Source: Flavimaribacter sediminis (GTDB lineage: Bacteria > Pseudomonadota > Alphaproteobacteria > Rhizobiales > Rhizobiaceae). From it: a stretch of 64,000 nt of DNA. The DNA lies in the NCBI RefSeq assembly GCF_019492055.1, contig NZ_JAICBX010000002.1, positions 496,001 to 560,000 of the forward strand, given 5' to 3'. This document shows, in pieces, positions 35,901-44,046 of this stretch; position 1 is the first letter of the stretch, and each line of letters starts with the position of its first letter. Both the position numbers and the translations under genes were made by a program. Under the pieces are notes generated by a model. It did not search any database. It was not told where the DNA came from and saw only the letters and a program-made list of their open reading frames with translations.

Positions 35901-36418
35901 ACCATCCGGTTCATCTCTACTCGGAGGCAGGGCGCGGGACCGATTTCCGCGTCAGGATTCCGCTCGAATCCTTCAGCAAGGCGACCCTGAAAGTTAAGCC
36001 GGCGAAGCCCGCTCCGTCGGCGTCTGTCCTCGACGACCTGGAAGTTCTGTGCATCGACAATGAACCGAAGATTCTCGACGGGCTCGAACAGTTGCTGTCC
36101 GGCTGGGGTTGCCGCATCAGGAGCGCCGGATCGATCCGGGAGCTGAAAGCCCTGCTCGCCGCCTCGGAGCGCCCGCCGGACACGATCATCGCAGACTACC
36201 ATCTCGACGACGGCAACGGCATCGAGGCGATCGAAATGGTGAGAGCGCGATGGGGCGTCGATTTTCCCGCCGTTCTCGCAACGGCCGACAGGACGCTGGA
36301 CGTGCGCGTCGCCGCCGAAGCGCAATCGATCACCATCCTGAACAAGCCGCTTAGGCCTGCTGCGCTTCGGGCCTTTCTCAACCAGATCGCCGTGGCGCGA
36401 AAACTGGCGACGGCATAG
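32918..36418 (+). CDS. Sodium/solute symporter-fused hybrid sensor histidine kinase (CbrA/NahK-like)
   Basis: GTG 32918 (1166 aa) has GGGAGGA 5 nt upstream; the open frame begins earlier at a TTG without a site. About residues 1-590 form an SSS-type transporter-like domain with about 13 membrane segments (YCTSWTYFGGVGLAANRGLEF; FIAARYGKNPMVAG). A PAS domain (about 640-750) and a coiled coil follow, then HisKA with His809 (GHDILQPLNAARLY), ATPase motifs (NLVSNAIKYT, DTGIGI, GLGLGLS) and a receiver with Asp1093 (IIADYHLDDG). It probably senses or takes up a nutrient. No response-regulator gene is adjacent, so its partner is elsewhere. Confidence 0.9.
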   Translation: MPGWVIVTSALLYLLLLFAIASYGDGRGVTARTANRGRPLIYALSLAVYCTSWTYFGGVGLAANRGLEFLTIYIGPILAFTIGLPVIRRIINLAKAEKLTSIADFIAARYGKNPMVAGLVAIIAIVGTIPYIALQLKAVSSSVTIIVTDTPFAGSPGGVFLTDISLIVAMLLATFAIIFGTRHTDATEHQNGLILAIATESVVKLLAFTAVGLFATFYLFDGPGHLIEEARQHPDVVAALSHQTSPSRWIVLTMLSTFAIIMLPRQFHVTVVENRTDDELRTARYLFPLYLIAINIFVIPVAVAGLLVFDGQGNADQFVLSLPLANDLQLLSLVTFIGGFSAATAMVIVASVAIAIMVSNDLVMPILLRRNIIRSDGDRSDFSGTILKVRRTAIFLILALGYAYYRSADINAGLASIGLLSFAAIAQFAPPLFGGLIWWRANARGAILGLGGGILIWTYLLFLPSFGGPDNSHIATAILHFLVPGLDAFSHAGADPLVNSVILSLIVNIALFIGGSLSRPAKPLERIQAGVFIPKRSVIRPAQGDWQTNITIADLKNTTARYLGAERTERSFHSYETQHGKWLEPSAPADMDVVRYSEQLLGSAIGSASARLVLSLLLQKDDTSSDTARLLDEASEALQYNRDLLETALGQMDQGVTVFDETNRLSIWNRRFRALLDLPETVGQVGVALEDIVAILVKRGDVAPDQVRQTIGNFLSMDKSWTLNLAESGRIIEIRSNPMPDNGVVTTYADITERVASAKALRQANETLEQRVAERTAELMRVNAELALAQSRAEEANLGKTRFLAAAGHDILQPLNAARLYSSSLVERLGRSNEQSLVRNIDSSLESVESILGAVLDISRLDTGDMRPQISSFPLNEVLRRIETDFLPMAAERKLRLRVVRTSAIVRSDPNLLRRLIQNLVSNAIKYTSDGTVLVGVRHAGDNVVVQVIDTGIGIPAHSFKTVFKEFTRLDEGAKTAAGLGLGLSIVDRIAKVLDHPVHLYSEAGRGTDFRVRIPLESFSKATLKVKPAKPAPSASVLDDLEVLCIDNEPKILDGLEQLLSGWGCRIRSAGSIRELKALLAASERPPDTIIADYHLDDGNGIEAIEMVRARWGVDFPAVLATADRTLDVRVAAEAQSITILNKPLRPAALRAFLNQIAVARKLATA

Positions 36419-36452
36419 GGCCTTTTATGCTTCTTTCGGTGCAGGAAAGGCG

Positions 36453-37685
36453 CTAGGCGGCGCGGCGCGAACGTCCGACTGCGGCAAGCGCCTGTTCGAT
36501 ATCGGCGATCAGATCCTCGACATCCTCCAGTCCGGCGGACAGGCGCACCGTGGAGTCGGCGATGCCGAGTTCGGCGCGCGCTTCATCCGACAGGTTCTTG
36601 TGCGTCGTCGTCGCCGGATGGGTTATCAGGCTCTTTGCATCGCCAAGATTGTTGGAGATCTTCACCACCTGCAGGGCATTGGTGAAATCGAAGGCGGCCT
36701 TCTTGTCGCCTGCAATATCGAAGGCGATCAGGGTCGAGCCCGCCGCCATCTGCCGCCGTACGACATCCGCCTGCGGATGGTCGGCGCGGCCGGGATAGAT
36801 CACCCGCGACACGCTTGCCTGATCCGCCAGGAAATCGGCGATCACGCCGGCGTTCTGCGTTTGCTGTTTGACGCGCAGCGGAAGGGTTTCGAGTCCCTTG
36901 AGCAACGTCCAGGCGTTGAATGGCGAAAGCGACGGACCGGTGTGGCGAAAATAGTCGTGCAGGTTTTCGTCGATCCACTCCTTCGAGGAAAGAACGACGC
37001 CGCCGAGACAGCGGCCCTGGCCGTCAATATGCTTGGTCGCCGAATAGACCACCACGTCCGCGCCGAGTTCCAGCGGCTTCTGGTAGAGCGGCGTGGCGAA
37101 CACATTGTCGACGACGACGCGCGCGCCGATCGCATGCGCGATGGTGGCGACGCCGGCGATGTCGATGACTTCCAGCGTCGGATTTGTGGGGCTTTCCAGG
37201 AAAAACAGCTTCGTGTTCGGCTTTACCGCCTGTTGCCAGTTGTCGAGGTCGGTGCCGTCGATCAGCGTGGTTTCAACGCCGTATTTCGGCATCAGCGTCT
37301 CGACCACCCAGCGGCAGGAGCCGAACAGCGCCCGCGCAGCCACGACATGATCGCCGGCGTTGAGCTGACACAGAAGAGCCGCAGAAACCGCCGCCATGCC
37401 GGAGGCCGTGGCGCGCGCATCCTCGGCGCCTTCCAGCGCACACATGCGCTTTTCGAACATGTCGACGGTCGGATTGGCGTAGCGCGAATAGATGAAACCG
37501 TCGTCTTCACCCTTGAAGCGCGCTTCGGCCGCTTCCGCGCTCTCATAGACGAAGCCCTGCGTGAGATACATCGCCTCCGAGGTTTCCCCGAACTGCGAGC
37601 GGCTGGTTCCCGAGTGGACCATCCGTGTCGCCGGCCGCCATGTGTCGCGGTTCGATTGCGCGTCGTTCTTTCCAAAATCCGTCAT
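36453..37685 (-). CDS. metZ: O-succinylhomoserine sulfhydrylase
   Basis: The protein has 410 aa from ATG 37685, the first start after the riboswitch terminator. It is a Cys/Met-metabolism pyridoxal-phosphate enzyme: TQGFVYESAEAAEARF, YSRYANPTVDMFEKRM, SGMAAVSAALLC, FLESPTNPTLEVID, and PLP Lys in VVYSATKHIDGQGR. It makes homocysteine from O-succinylhomoserine and sulfide. The MetZ call over cystathionine gamma-synthase rests on overall similarity and on the SAM-II element, which often precedes metZ in this group. Confidence 0.92.
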   Translation of the reverse strand: MTDFGKNDAQSNRDTWRPATRMVHSGTSRSQFGETSEAMYLTQGFVYESAEAAEARFKGEDDGFIYSRYANPTVDMFEKRMCALEGAEDARATASGMAAVSAALLCQLNAGDHVVAARALFGSCRWVVETLMPKYGVETTLIDGTDLDNWQQAVKPNTKLFFLESPTNPTLEVIDIAGVATIAHAIGARVVVDNVFATPLYQKPLELGADVVVYSATKHIDGQGRCLGGVVLSSKEWIDENLHDYFRHTGPSLSPFNAWTLLKGLETLPLRVKQQTQNAGVIADFLADQASVSRVIYPGRADHPQADVVRRQMAAGSTLIAFDIAGDKKAAFDFTNALQVVKISNNLGDAKSLITHPATTTHKNLSDEARAELGIADSTVRLSAGLEDVEDLIADIEQALAAVGRSRRAA

Positions 37686-37700
37686 TGCGTTCACCCAAAC

Positions 37701-37730
37701 AAAAAAACCGGCTTCGCGTCGCGAGCCGGC
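37701..37730 (-). terminator. Expression-platform terminator of the SAM-II riboswitch
   Basis: The stem CCGGCT (37724-37729 on the minus strand) / AGCCGG (37708-37713), with an inner CGCG pairing, is followed by seven T. It lies between the aptamer and the metZ start codon, which is 16 nt further on. Confidence 0.88.
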
Positions 37731-37737
37731 TTTCACC

Positions 37738-37797
37738 CCGACCTTTTAGCGACTTGTTTAACGTGGCAGCAAGCCGGTCGGCCAAATCACCACGGGA
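37738..37797 (-). ncRNA. SAM-II riboswitch upstream of metZ
   Basis: The minus strand reads TCCCGTGGTGATTTGG, then GCTTGCTGCCACG, then TTAAACAAGTCGCTAAAAGG, which matches the compact SAM-II aptamer: stem CGTGG/CCACG, the GATTT loop and the conserved CGCTAAA pseudoknot strand. It is followed directly by an intrinsic terminator and the metZ start. SAM binding is expected to lower metZ expression. Confidence 0.93.
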
Positions 37798-37879
37798 TAA
37801 GCATCCTTTACAGCCTCGCTCTGCTTGCGTCAATCATGCGCGGCTGCAATTGATAGCGCCATGACAGGAAGGGGGAGCG

Positions 37880-38977
37880 ATGCGGCAAACCGGCATACTC
37901 TGCGACGACGATATTTCCGGCTTGTTTCGGGACGGGCGGCTGATCACCGAACGGCCGCTGGCCCCTGACCAGATCCAGCCAGCGAGCCTGGATCTGCGGC
38001 TGGGCGCGAAGGCCTACCGCGTACGCGCCAGCTTCCTGCCCGGCCCCCGCAGCACCGTTACAGACAAGCTGGAGCGGCTGAAGCTGCACGAGATCGACCT
38101 CGCCAACGGCGCCGTGCTCGAAACCGGCTGCGTCTACATCGTGCCGCTGATCGAGAGGCTGGATCTGCCAAACGGCGTATCGGCCTCCGCAAACCCGAAA
38201 AGCTCGACCGGCCGGCTCGACATATTCACCCGCGTCATGGCCGACCGCGCCCAGGAATTCGACAAGATCGAGGCAGGTTATAGCGGTCCCCTGTTCATGG
38301 AAGTCAGTCCCCGCACCTTTCCGATCGTCGTGCGCAGCGGTTCGCGCCTGTCGCAGATCCGCTTCCGGGCCGGCAGCGCCGGCCTGAGCGAAACGGAGCT
38401 CGCCGTCCTGCACGCCGCCGATCAGCTCGTCGCCGCCGATCATCCGAACATATCCGGCGGCGGCATTGCGCTTTCGGTCGATCTGGCCGGTGGTCCGGAC
38501 GGTCTCGTCGGCTACCGGGGCAAGCATCACACCGAAGTGGTCGACGTCGACGTCAAGGCGGCGCACGACATCCTTGATTTCTGGGAGCCCATTCACATCC
38601 GCGGCGACCGGTCGCTGATCCTCGATCCGGACGAGTTCTACATTCTCGTTTCGCGCGAGGCGGTGCATGTGCCGCCGCTTTACGCCGCCGAAATGACGCC
38701 CTTCGATCCGCTGGTCGGAGAATTCCGCGTCCACTACGCAGGTTTCTTCGATCCGGGGTTCGGCCACAGCGGAGCGGGCGGCAAAGGCAGCCGCGCCGTG
38801 CTGGAGGTTCGCAGCCACGAAGTGCCGTTCATCCTCGAAGACGGCCAGATCGTCGGTCGCCTTGTCTACGAGCACATGCTCAATCGCCCGCGCGCGCTTT
38901 ACGGATCCGACCTCGGCTCCAACTATCAGGCCCAGGGCCTGAAGCTTTCAAAGCACTTCCGCTCGCCAGAAGGCTGA
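37880..38977 (+). CDS. 2'-deoxycytidine 5'-triphosphate deaminase, long two-domain form
   Basis: The protein has 365 aa, about twice the usual ~190-aa Dcd; GGGGGAGCG precedes the ATG. The dCTP-deaminase/dUTPase fold appears twice: an N-terminal half with LAPDQIQPASLDLRLG, SANPKSSTGRLDIFTRVMAD and GPLFMEVSPRTFPIVVRSG, and a C-terminal half with LILDPDEFYILVSREAVHVP and YAGFFDPGFG. It should convert dCTP to dUTP for dTTP synthesis. This duplicated form is common in rhizobia. It is divergent from metZ and convergent with the channel gene. Confidence 0.9.
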   Translation: MRQTGILCDDDISGLFRDGRLITERPLAPDQIQPASLDLRLGAKAYRVRASFLPGPRSTVTDKLERLKLHEIDLANGAVLETGCVYIVPLIERLDLPNGVSASANPKSSTGRLDIFTRVMADRAQEFDKIEAGYSGPLFMEVSPRTFPIVVRSGSRLSQIRFRAGSAGLSETELAVLHAADQLVAADHPNISGGGIALSVDLAGGPDGLVGYRGKHHTEVVDVDVKAAHDILDFWEPIHIRGDRSLILDPDEFYILVSREAVHVPPLYAAEMTPFDPLVGEFRVHYAGFFDPGFGHSGAGGKGSRAVLEVRSHEVPFILEDGQIVGRLVYEHMLNRPRALYGSDLGSNYQAQGLKLSKHFRSPEG

Positions 38978-38987
38978 ACGCAATACG

Positions 38988-39779
38988 TCAGGATTTCTCC
39001 GCTTCCGCTTTCATGGCGCGCACCTCGGCCCTGAGCGCGCGGATTTCATTCAGGATCACTTCCTGCTCGCTGTGCATCGCCTCGCGGTCGGCGGACGCCT
39101 CGGCTTCATGCTCGGACTGCATGGCCGACACGATGATGCCGATGAACAGATTGAGCACGGTGAACGAGGTGGCGACGATGAAAGGCACGAAGAAGGCCCA
39201 GGCCATCGGATATTCGGCCATGACCGGCCGCACGATCCCCATCGACCAGCTTTCAAGCGTCATGATCTGGAACAGCGAATAGGCAGATTCGGGGATCGAG
39301 CCGAACCATTCGGGAAAGGCCGCGCCGTAGAGCTTGGTGGCCATCACGGAAAAGACGTAGAAAACGAGGCCAAGCAGCAGCACGATCGAGCCCATGCCGG
39401 GCAGCGCCGCAATCAGCCCGCCGACCACGCGTCTGAGCGACGGCACCATGCTGACCAGCCGCAGCACGCGAAGGATGCGCAGGGCGCGCAGCACCGACAG
39501 GCTTCCGGTGGCTGGAAGCAGCGCAATGCCGACGACGATGAAATCGAATATCCGCCAGGGGTCTGAAAAGAATTTCAGCCGATAGACGGCCATCTTGGTC
39601 AGCAATTCGACCACGAAGATCGCGAGAATCAGCTTGTCGAGAAAAAGCAGCAAACCGCCGAAATGGGCGACCGCCGCCGGAACCGTCTCGAGACCGAGCG
39701 TCACCGCGTTGATCACGATAATCACGGTGATGGTCCATTCGAATTTGCGGCTTTCGATGATTGATCGGAGCTGTTGCAT
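38988..39779 (-). CDS. NaChBac-like voltage-gated sodium channel
   Basis: The protein has 263 aa with six membrane segments. S4 carries a regularly spaced Arg series (LRALRILRVLRLVSMVPSLRR, about residues 97-117). The pore loop has the filter TLESWS at 174-179, the sodium-selective motif of NaChBac-type tetrameric channels. S6 is followed by a C-terminal coiled coil (about 222-263; SEHEAEASADREAMHSEQE) that assembles the tetramer. The ribosome site is weak. In bacteria these channels serve sodium-dependent motility or pH balance, often in marine or alkaline habitats. Confidence 0.92.
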   Translation of the reverse strand: MQQLRSIIESRKFEWTITVIIVINAVTLGLETVPAAVAHFGGLLLFLDKLILAIFVVELLTKMAVYRLKFFSDPWRIFDFIVVGIALLPATGSLSVLRALRILRVLRLVSMVPSLRRVVGGLIAALPGMGSIVLLLGLVFYVFSVMATKLYGAAFPEWFGSIPESAYSLFQIMTLESWSMGIVRPVMAEYPMAWAFFVPFIVATSFTVLNLFIGIIVSAMQSEHEAEASADREAMHSEQEVILNEIRALRAEVRAMKAEAEKS

Positions 39780-39929
39780 TGCGGACCGTTGGCTGGAGAG
39801 TGCGCCTTGCAGATGGCGCCGGGGCGCCCGGCTGTCAAGGCGTCAAAAGGCGTTTGGGCAGGATCGTATGATCCGGCGCGAAACATTCGGCGTAGAAAGA
39901 TCATACGGCATCAAGATCAGGAGAAGTCC

Positions 39930-40220
39930 ATGCCCGTCACGCTTTATCCGGCTCACTCCGCCGTACCATCGATCGGACAGGTCACGCTGGAAGTCGCATC
40001 AATATGGGCCAAGGCGCTCAATATCGACGATGTCGGTCCCGATGAGGACTTTTTCGACCTCGGCGGCCACTCGATGATCGCCGCCGGAATTCTGGGAGAC
40101 GTCGCGCAGCGGTTTGGCTGCGCGCTCGCACTGCCCGACATGATCGACGCGAACACACCTTCCCTGATGGCCCGCCTGATCATGGAGCGTCGAAGCGGCG
40201 CGTTCGAACGCGCGGCGTGA
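39930..40220 (+). CDS. Orphan acyl/peptidyl carrier protein
   Basis: ATG 39930 (96 aa) has AGGAGAAG 4-10 nt upstream; the longer frame runs through the divergent promoter. The phosphopantetheine attachment motif is DEDFFDLGGHSMIAAGIL, with the modified Ser about residue 49. The LGGHS form is that of nonribosomal-peptide and polyketide carriers rather than of fatty-acid ACP (DSL). No adenylation, condensation or thioesterase gene lies nearby, so it must be loaded by an enzyme encoded elsewhere. Confidence 0.88.
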   Translation: MPVTLYPAHSAVPSIGQVTLEVASIWAKALNIDDVGPDEDFFDLGGHSMIAAGILGDVAQRFGCALALPDMIDANTPSLMARLIMERRSGAFERAA

Positions 40221-40278
40221 TTTTTTTGCGTCGCTTGCTGCGCGGCCGGGGGCGGCGTCGCCGCCTCCGGCATTGAAC

Positions 40279-41919
40279 CTATTCGGCCGGTTCGATCTCC
40301 GACGGCCGCCAGCTCTTGTCGAAGAAGGACGGCTCCGGACTGTAAAGACGCAGGATCGTGAACCAGCCCTTGTCCGGGTCGGTCTGGATCCAGTTGCCAC
40401 GATCAACCCCATCGGGCTGCTCAGGCGAGAACCAAACGGTGGTCGTTCCATCGTCAGCGGCGGTTGCGGCCGGAGACGGGAAACTCTGGCTTCCGGCCCG
40501 TGGATATTTCTGCGGCGTGGCGAGCATCGAGCGAGTCTGGTTGTCGTAGAGCGTGAGCGACCAGAAGGCTTCGGCGGGTATATCCTTCGGCAGGGTCACC
40601 TTGTAGGTTTTCGATCCATCGAAGGGACTTCCGCCGGAATCGAGGAAATTCATCAGGTACTGCGAGCCGACGCCCGGAATGCGCATGATCATTCCTGGTG
40701 AATCCAGCGTGTAGCCATAGTAGAAGGCGGCGCGCGAATCGAGCGTGCGCGCGCCCGTCGGCGGCAGCGGCTTGAACATACCGTCTTCGAACAATGGCGG
40801 CGGCGTTTCGAAGAACGCTCCGCTCTCCCACAGCATGCTGCCCCAGTGCGATCCGTCGTAGTAGGCCCAGTCGGGGTGTTTCATCGCGTAGCGCCAGTTC
40901 AGGGACCGACCGGTCGCCTGTCCGAAGGCGGCGGCGTCTGACAGAATCTTCTTCATTCTATCGTCAGGCTTGAACGCCTTTCCGTGGACGATGCCGATTG
41001 CGGCGAGTTGGCCGGCCAGCTCCACGTCGTAGCTGGTGGCCGGCTGGCTCTGGACAACCTCGTTGATCAATTCGAAAAAACCGAAATCGCTGGGCGGTAT
41101 CGTATTGTAGGCCAGTCCCGTTCCCTCGATGAACTTCGTCTCGGGGATCTCCGGTTCGCCGGCAATGCGCACCGCGCCCTCAAGGGCCTGCGCGATGCTG
41201 GAGCCGTATGCGCCGGGCTTGTAAGGGTAGATCTTCAGGGTTTTCTTGACATTTTCGACAGCCGGTTTGGGGTCGTTGTCGACGAGGTAGGCGCGCGCCG
41301 CATAGAGCGCGAGATTGGTTTTCGAATGCGCCACGAAGTAACCGCCCTCGGGCAGCGGGCCGTCATAGTCGGGGCCGACGATCAGGTATTTTCCGCCAAG
41401 CCCGCGATCGGGTCCAGGCCCGCCGATATCGATGATCCAGGAAAACCACATGTCATTGATGGTTCCCACGGCGTTGGACGGCTGTTCGATCACGATCGGA
41501 CCCTGGCTCAGGTCGAGACCTGTCAGGTAATAGACCGTATCCGCATTGGCCGTGAGGAAAAGCGAGCTGGAATCCATGAACTCGGAAAAGATGATGACGT
41601 CTCCGGGCTTCGCGCCAATGCTTTCAAAGCCCTTGACGAGCGCCATGGCCGACGCGCCGCGAAAACTGTTGTTGTAGACGTTCAGCGCCCGGGTGAAATC
41701 AAGCGTGTCATAGACTTTCGAGGCGGTCGCTTCGGTCGGGACGCCGTCCACGAACTCCAGGGTTCCGAGGTGCGTGTCGATCGTGTCGGGCGCCGAGAGC
41801 GACCGCACGGTCTCTTCAGATATCTGGGCGAAGGCCAGACCACCTGTTATTGTCAACGCAAACGCCAGCGTCGCGCACCCCGTGATTATCCGGCGACTTC
41901 CAATACCGTTTCGTTTCAT
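40279..41919 (-). CDS. Exported DUF1254/DUF1214 domain protein (546 aa)
   Basis: It has an AGGATAGGAC site, signal peptide to about residue 32 (LAFALTITGGLAFA), then a DUF1254 domain (about 60-190: LGTLEFVDGVPTEATASKVYDTLDF; LTANADTVYYLTGLDLSQGP) and a C-terminal DUF1214 domain (about 430-530: AFWSLTLYDNQTRSML; WIQTDPDKGWFTILRLYSPEPSFFDKSW). Proteins of this kind are periplasmic and of uncertain biochemical role. It is a clear paralogue of the 46168-47694 protein, about 4 kb away. It is monocistronic; the upstream gap contains the inverted repeat CCAAAT / ATTTGG at 42025-42042. Confidence 0.88.
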   Translation of the reverse strand: MKRNGIGSRRIITGCATLAFALTITGGLAFAQISEETVRSLSAPDTIDTHLGTLEFVDGVPTEATASKVYDTLDFTRALNVYNNSFRGASAMALVKGFESIGAKPGDVIIFSEFMDSSSLFLTANADTVYYLTGLDLSQGPIVIEQPSNAVGTINDMWFSWIIDIGGPGPDRGLGGKYLIVGPDYDGPLPEGGYFVAHSKTNLALYAARAYLVDNDPKPAVENVKKTLKIYPYKPGAYGSSIAQALEGAVRIAGEPEIPETKFIEGTGLAYNTIPPSDFGFFELINEVVQSQPATSYDVELAGQLAAIGIVHGKAFKPDDRMKKILSDAAAFGQATGRSLNWRYAMKHPDWAYYDGSHWGSMLWESGAFFETPPPLFEDGMFKPLPPTGARTLDSRAAFYYGYTLDSPGMIMRIPGVGSQYLMNFLDSGGSPFDGSKTYKVTLPKDIPAEAFWSLTLYDNQTRSMLATPQKYPRAGSQSFPSPAATAADDGTTTVWFSPEQPDGVDRGNWIQTDPDKGWFTILRLYSPEPSFFDKSWRPSEIEPAE

Positions 41920-42116
41920 GATGTCCTATCCTGATACGGAACTGTCCGCTCGAAGAATTTCTGCTGCGTGGTCCAAGTGACGATTGCAGAGTTCTTACAG
42001 ACGCATGACAGCTCAGATGTAAAACCAAATCTTATTATTTGGATGACACGCCAACCAAATAACTTTTTACGTGTATCATCTTTGTTGTGAAATAAAATGC
42101 GAGAATGCGCACAGCG

Positions 42117-42338
42117 TCAGATTTCGTCGGGATCATCATCCCGCACGATTCCAAAGTCTTTTGACCGCGTCTTTGGATCCATAGGCAGTTTCGCCGCCTG
42201 CATGCCGAGGCGGAGCAATTTCCGCACCGCCGCCGCCCGGCTCGGCATGCGCTGCGAGAAGCGCCAGTCGTCTATCGCCGCAAGCTCTTCCTCATCGAAC
42301 ATGATCTGCACACGGGTTTCCCGAGTGTTCGAGGGCAT
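42117..42338 (-). CDS. Ribbon-helix-helix (CopG-like) small protein
   Basis: I choose ATG 42338 (73 aa, MPSNTRETRVQ) because GGACGG precedes it; a frame start at 42383 has no site. The pattern TRVQIMFDEEELAAIDDW followed by MPSRAAAVRKLLRLGM is a beta strand plus two helices, as in CopG/Arc/MetJ-type DNA-binding dimers. The acidic tail ends DDDPDEI. No partner toxin gene is adjacent. The 375-nt stretch between it and the next gene on its other side (42339-42713) shows no gene I can support. Confidence 0.7.
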   Translation of the reverse strand: MPSNTRETRVQIMFDEEELAAIDDWRFSQRMPSRAAAVRKLLRLGMQAAKLPMDPKTRSKDFGIVRDDDPDEI

Positions 42339-42713
42339 CGGACCGTCCAGTATTAAACGAACCAAGGCAATTTGGTCATTCAACGCAAACAGTACAAATT
42401 ACGCAAGTTGCTGCAATTGAGGATTGCGCAAGGGTGGCGCAAGGACAGCGAGCGTCGGATTTATTGTCCCGGCGAAGTTTCCTATGATGACGGAAAATTT
42501 CTGACCGACGACAAAGGCGCTTTGATACGATGGAACTCTTGATGAAATGCGGAAACTGCGGGCAGCAAAACAGGATCGTCGCTGCCACGGAGCTGGATTT
42601 GTCTTCGAAGCACCTGATTTTATGTTCGAAATCCCGCGCGCCTCTAGCCGACCGGCTGGATGGCCGCTCCCGGCCTCTCGAAAGCGAAGGCGAACCGCGC
42701 GACTTTTAGCGCG

Positions 42714-43109
42714 CTATTTTGATGCGTAGACCCGGCAATTGCCATTGTGGTGGAATTTCCACCGTTTCATGGCGTTCTTGCATCGCTGGATCGCGTTCTT
42801 TTCGGCGTCCTCGACGGACCGTCGATTGAGCGACACGCCGCAGACATACACGCCATATTCATAATTGATCTTGCTTTGCGCATAGGCTGAATGACCGCCT
42901 GCGGCCTTGTATTCCTGGGCGGCCTCGGTGCATGGATCGTCCGGATTTTTCGGCAGCGCGCGCCGCAACTTGCCGTATTGGCCAGACAGGTTTCCCGACG
43001 ATTTCTTGGACGCAGTCTGACCCGGATAGGCGGAAAGGCTCACGCCGACTGCAATGGCGAATGAAAGCGAAAGACGAAATAAGAATCTGAAAAACATACT
43101 ACCCATCAT
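42714..43109 (-). CDS. Small exported Cys-containing protein (131 aa)
   Basis: The N-terminus is a signal peptide or membrane anchor (FFRFLFRLSLSFAIAVGVSLSA). The mature part has three to four Cys (DDPCTEAAQEYKA; YVCGVSLN; QRCKNAM; NGNCRVYASK). The last 40 residues, with DAEKNAIQRCKNAMKRW...NCRVYA, resemble the small A-x-x-x-A-L-x-x-C repeat of DUF4189-type proteins. Either ATG 43109 or the ATG four codons on may be used. Function unknown. Confidence 0.65.
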   Translation of the reverse strand: MMGSMFFRFLFRLSLSFAIAVGVSLSAYPGQTASKKSSGNLSGQYGKLRRALPKNPDDPCTEAAQEYKAAGGHSAYAQSKINYEYGVYVCGVSLNRRSVEDAEKNAIQRCKNAMKRWKFHHNGNCRVYASK

Positions 43110-43250
43110 ACCCTGTGGATTTCTTCACAAGTTATTTTTTTATGAACCACGCCACCGAGGCAAGTATTGGACGCAATATTTTCGTACTATCAGTTGCATT
43201 CTTCACAGGTCTGTCATCACACTCGGTTCGCAATCTTGAGATCAACAAAC

Positions 43251-43829
43251 GTGAAGCCAACGAAGCCGATGTTCGAGTACTTCAATTTGCGCGGCGGGGA
43301 TCAACCGCCGGATCTCGGTTTCGATAAGCCGTTCAAATGCCTTGTCCTGATCCGCGAAGACGTGACGGATACATGGCGGGTCGCGATGAGCCGCTGGCTG
43401 GTGGCGTCGGGGTGCCTCTACATGATGGCATGGGGCCGCGACTGCATCCTGTGGGACGACAGCGTGGACTGTGCGAACATCGAAAAATTCCCCGGCGACA
43501 TTCCCGACGACAAATTTGTCATAACGTCGTGGCACAACGACGAAACGCTGGAAGATGTCGTCGATTTTGCGACGTTCTCGGCCAATCATTCCAGAGTCCC
43601 GTTGGAGACACTGGTCGTTCTCGATATCGGTCCTGACAGTCGCAAGGACGAGATCGCGGCGCTGATTGAGAAATGCCGACGCGAGGCTTTGGAAGAGGCG
43701 GCCGCGAAACCTCGCCCAAGCCGGTTCAGACTGCGTTGGCTGGAGCGATTACTTCCGAAATTCGGCTCAATGATTATGAAGGCCGGTCCCCGCATTCAGA
43801 CACAAAACGAAAGAATGCCGCGACTCTAG
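43251..43829 (+). CDS. Hypothetical protein (192 aa), Trp-rich cytosolic
   Basis: I take GTG 43251 (KPTKPMFEYFNLRGG) as start; the ATG at 43269 is an alternative and the frame upstream is not convincing. The core FKCLVLIREDVTDTWRVAMSRWLVASGCLYMMAWGRDCILWDDSVD (about residues 27-75) is highly patterned and looks like a conserved domain of a small proteobacterial family, but I cannot name it. The C-terminal 40 residues are basic. There is no signal peptide. No functional clue comes from neighbours. Confidence 0.65.
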   Translation: MKPTKPMFEYFNLRGGDQPPDLGFDKPFKCLVLIREDVTDTWRVAMSRWLVASGCLYMMAWGRDCILWDDSVDCANIEKFPGDIPDDKFVITSWHNDETLEDVVDFATFSANHSRVPLETLVVLDIGPDSRKDEIAALIEKCRREALEEAAAKPRPSRFRLRWLERLLPKFGSMIMKAGPRIQTQNERMPRL

Positions 43830-43996
43830 TCCGTATGCCCCTCGGGCATATGGGTCTCATTGCTGATCCCTTTCGCGTCAGGGCGTCCCTGAGAGAAAAA
43901 ACACGGTTTGAGATCAAAACACTTGACTGGCACGCTGATCGAGACGTCGATGCCATCGCACAGAAGTTCACTCGATGAATGTCCATGACATTAAAA

Positions 43997-44022
43997 GGGC
44001 CGCACGATCTCCGGTGCGGCCC
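43997..44022 (-). terminator. Intrinsic terminator of the ferritin-like gene
   Basis: The 9-bp stem GGGCCGCAC (43997-44005) / GTGCGGCCC (44014-44022) has an 8-nt loop and is followed on the minus strand by TTTTAA. It lies 24 nt after the stop. Confidence 0.85.
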
Positions 44023-44046
44023 AATTTCGTCCGTGATGGACAAAAT

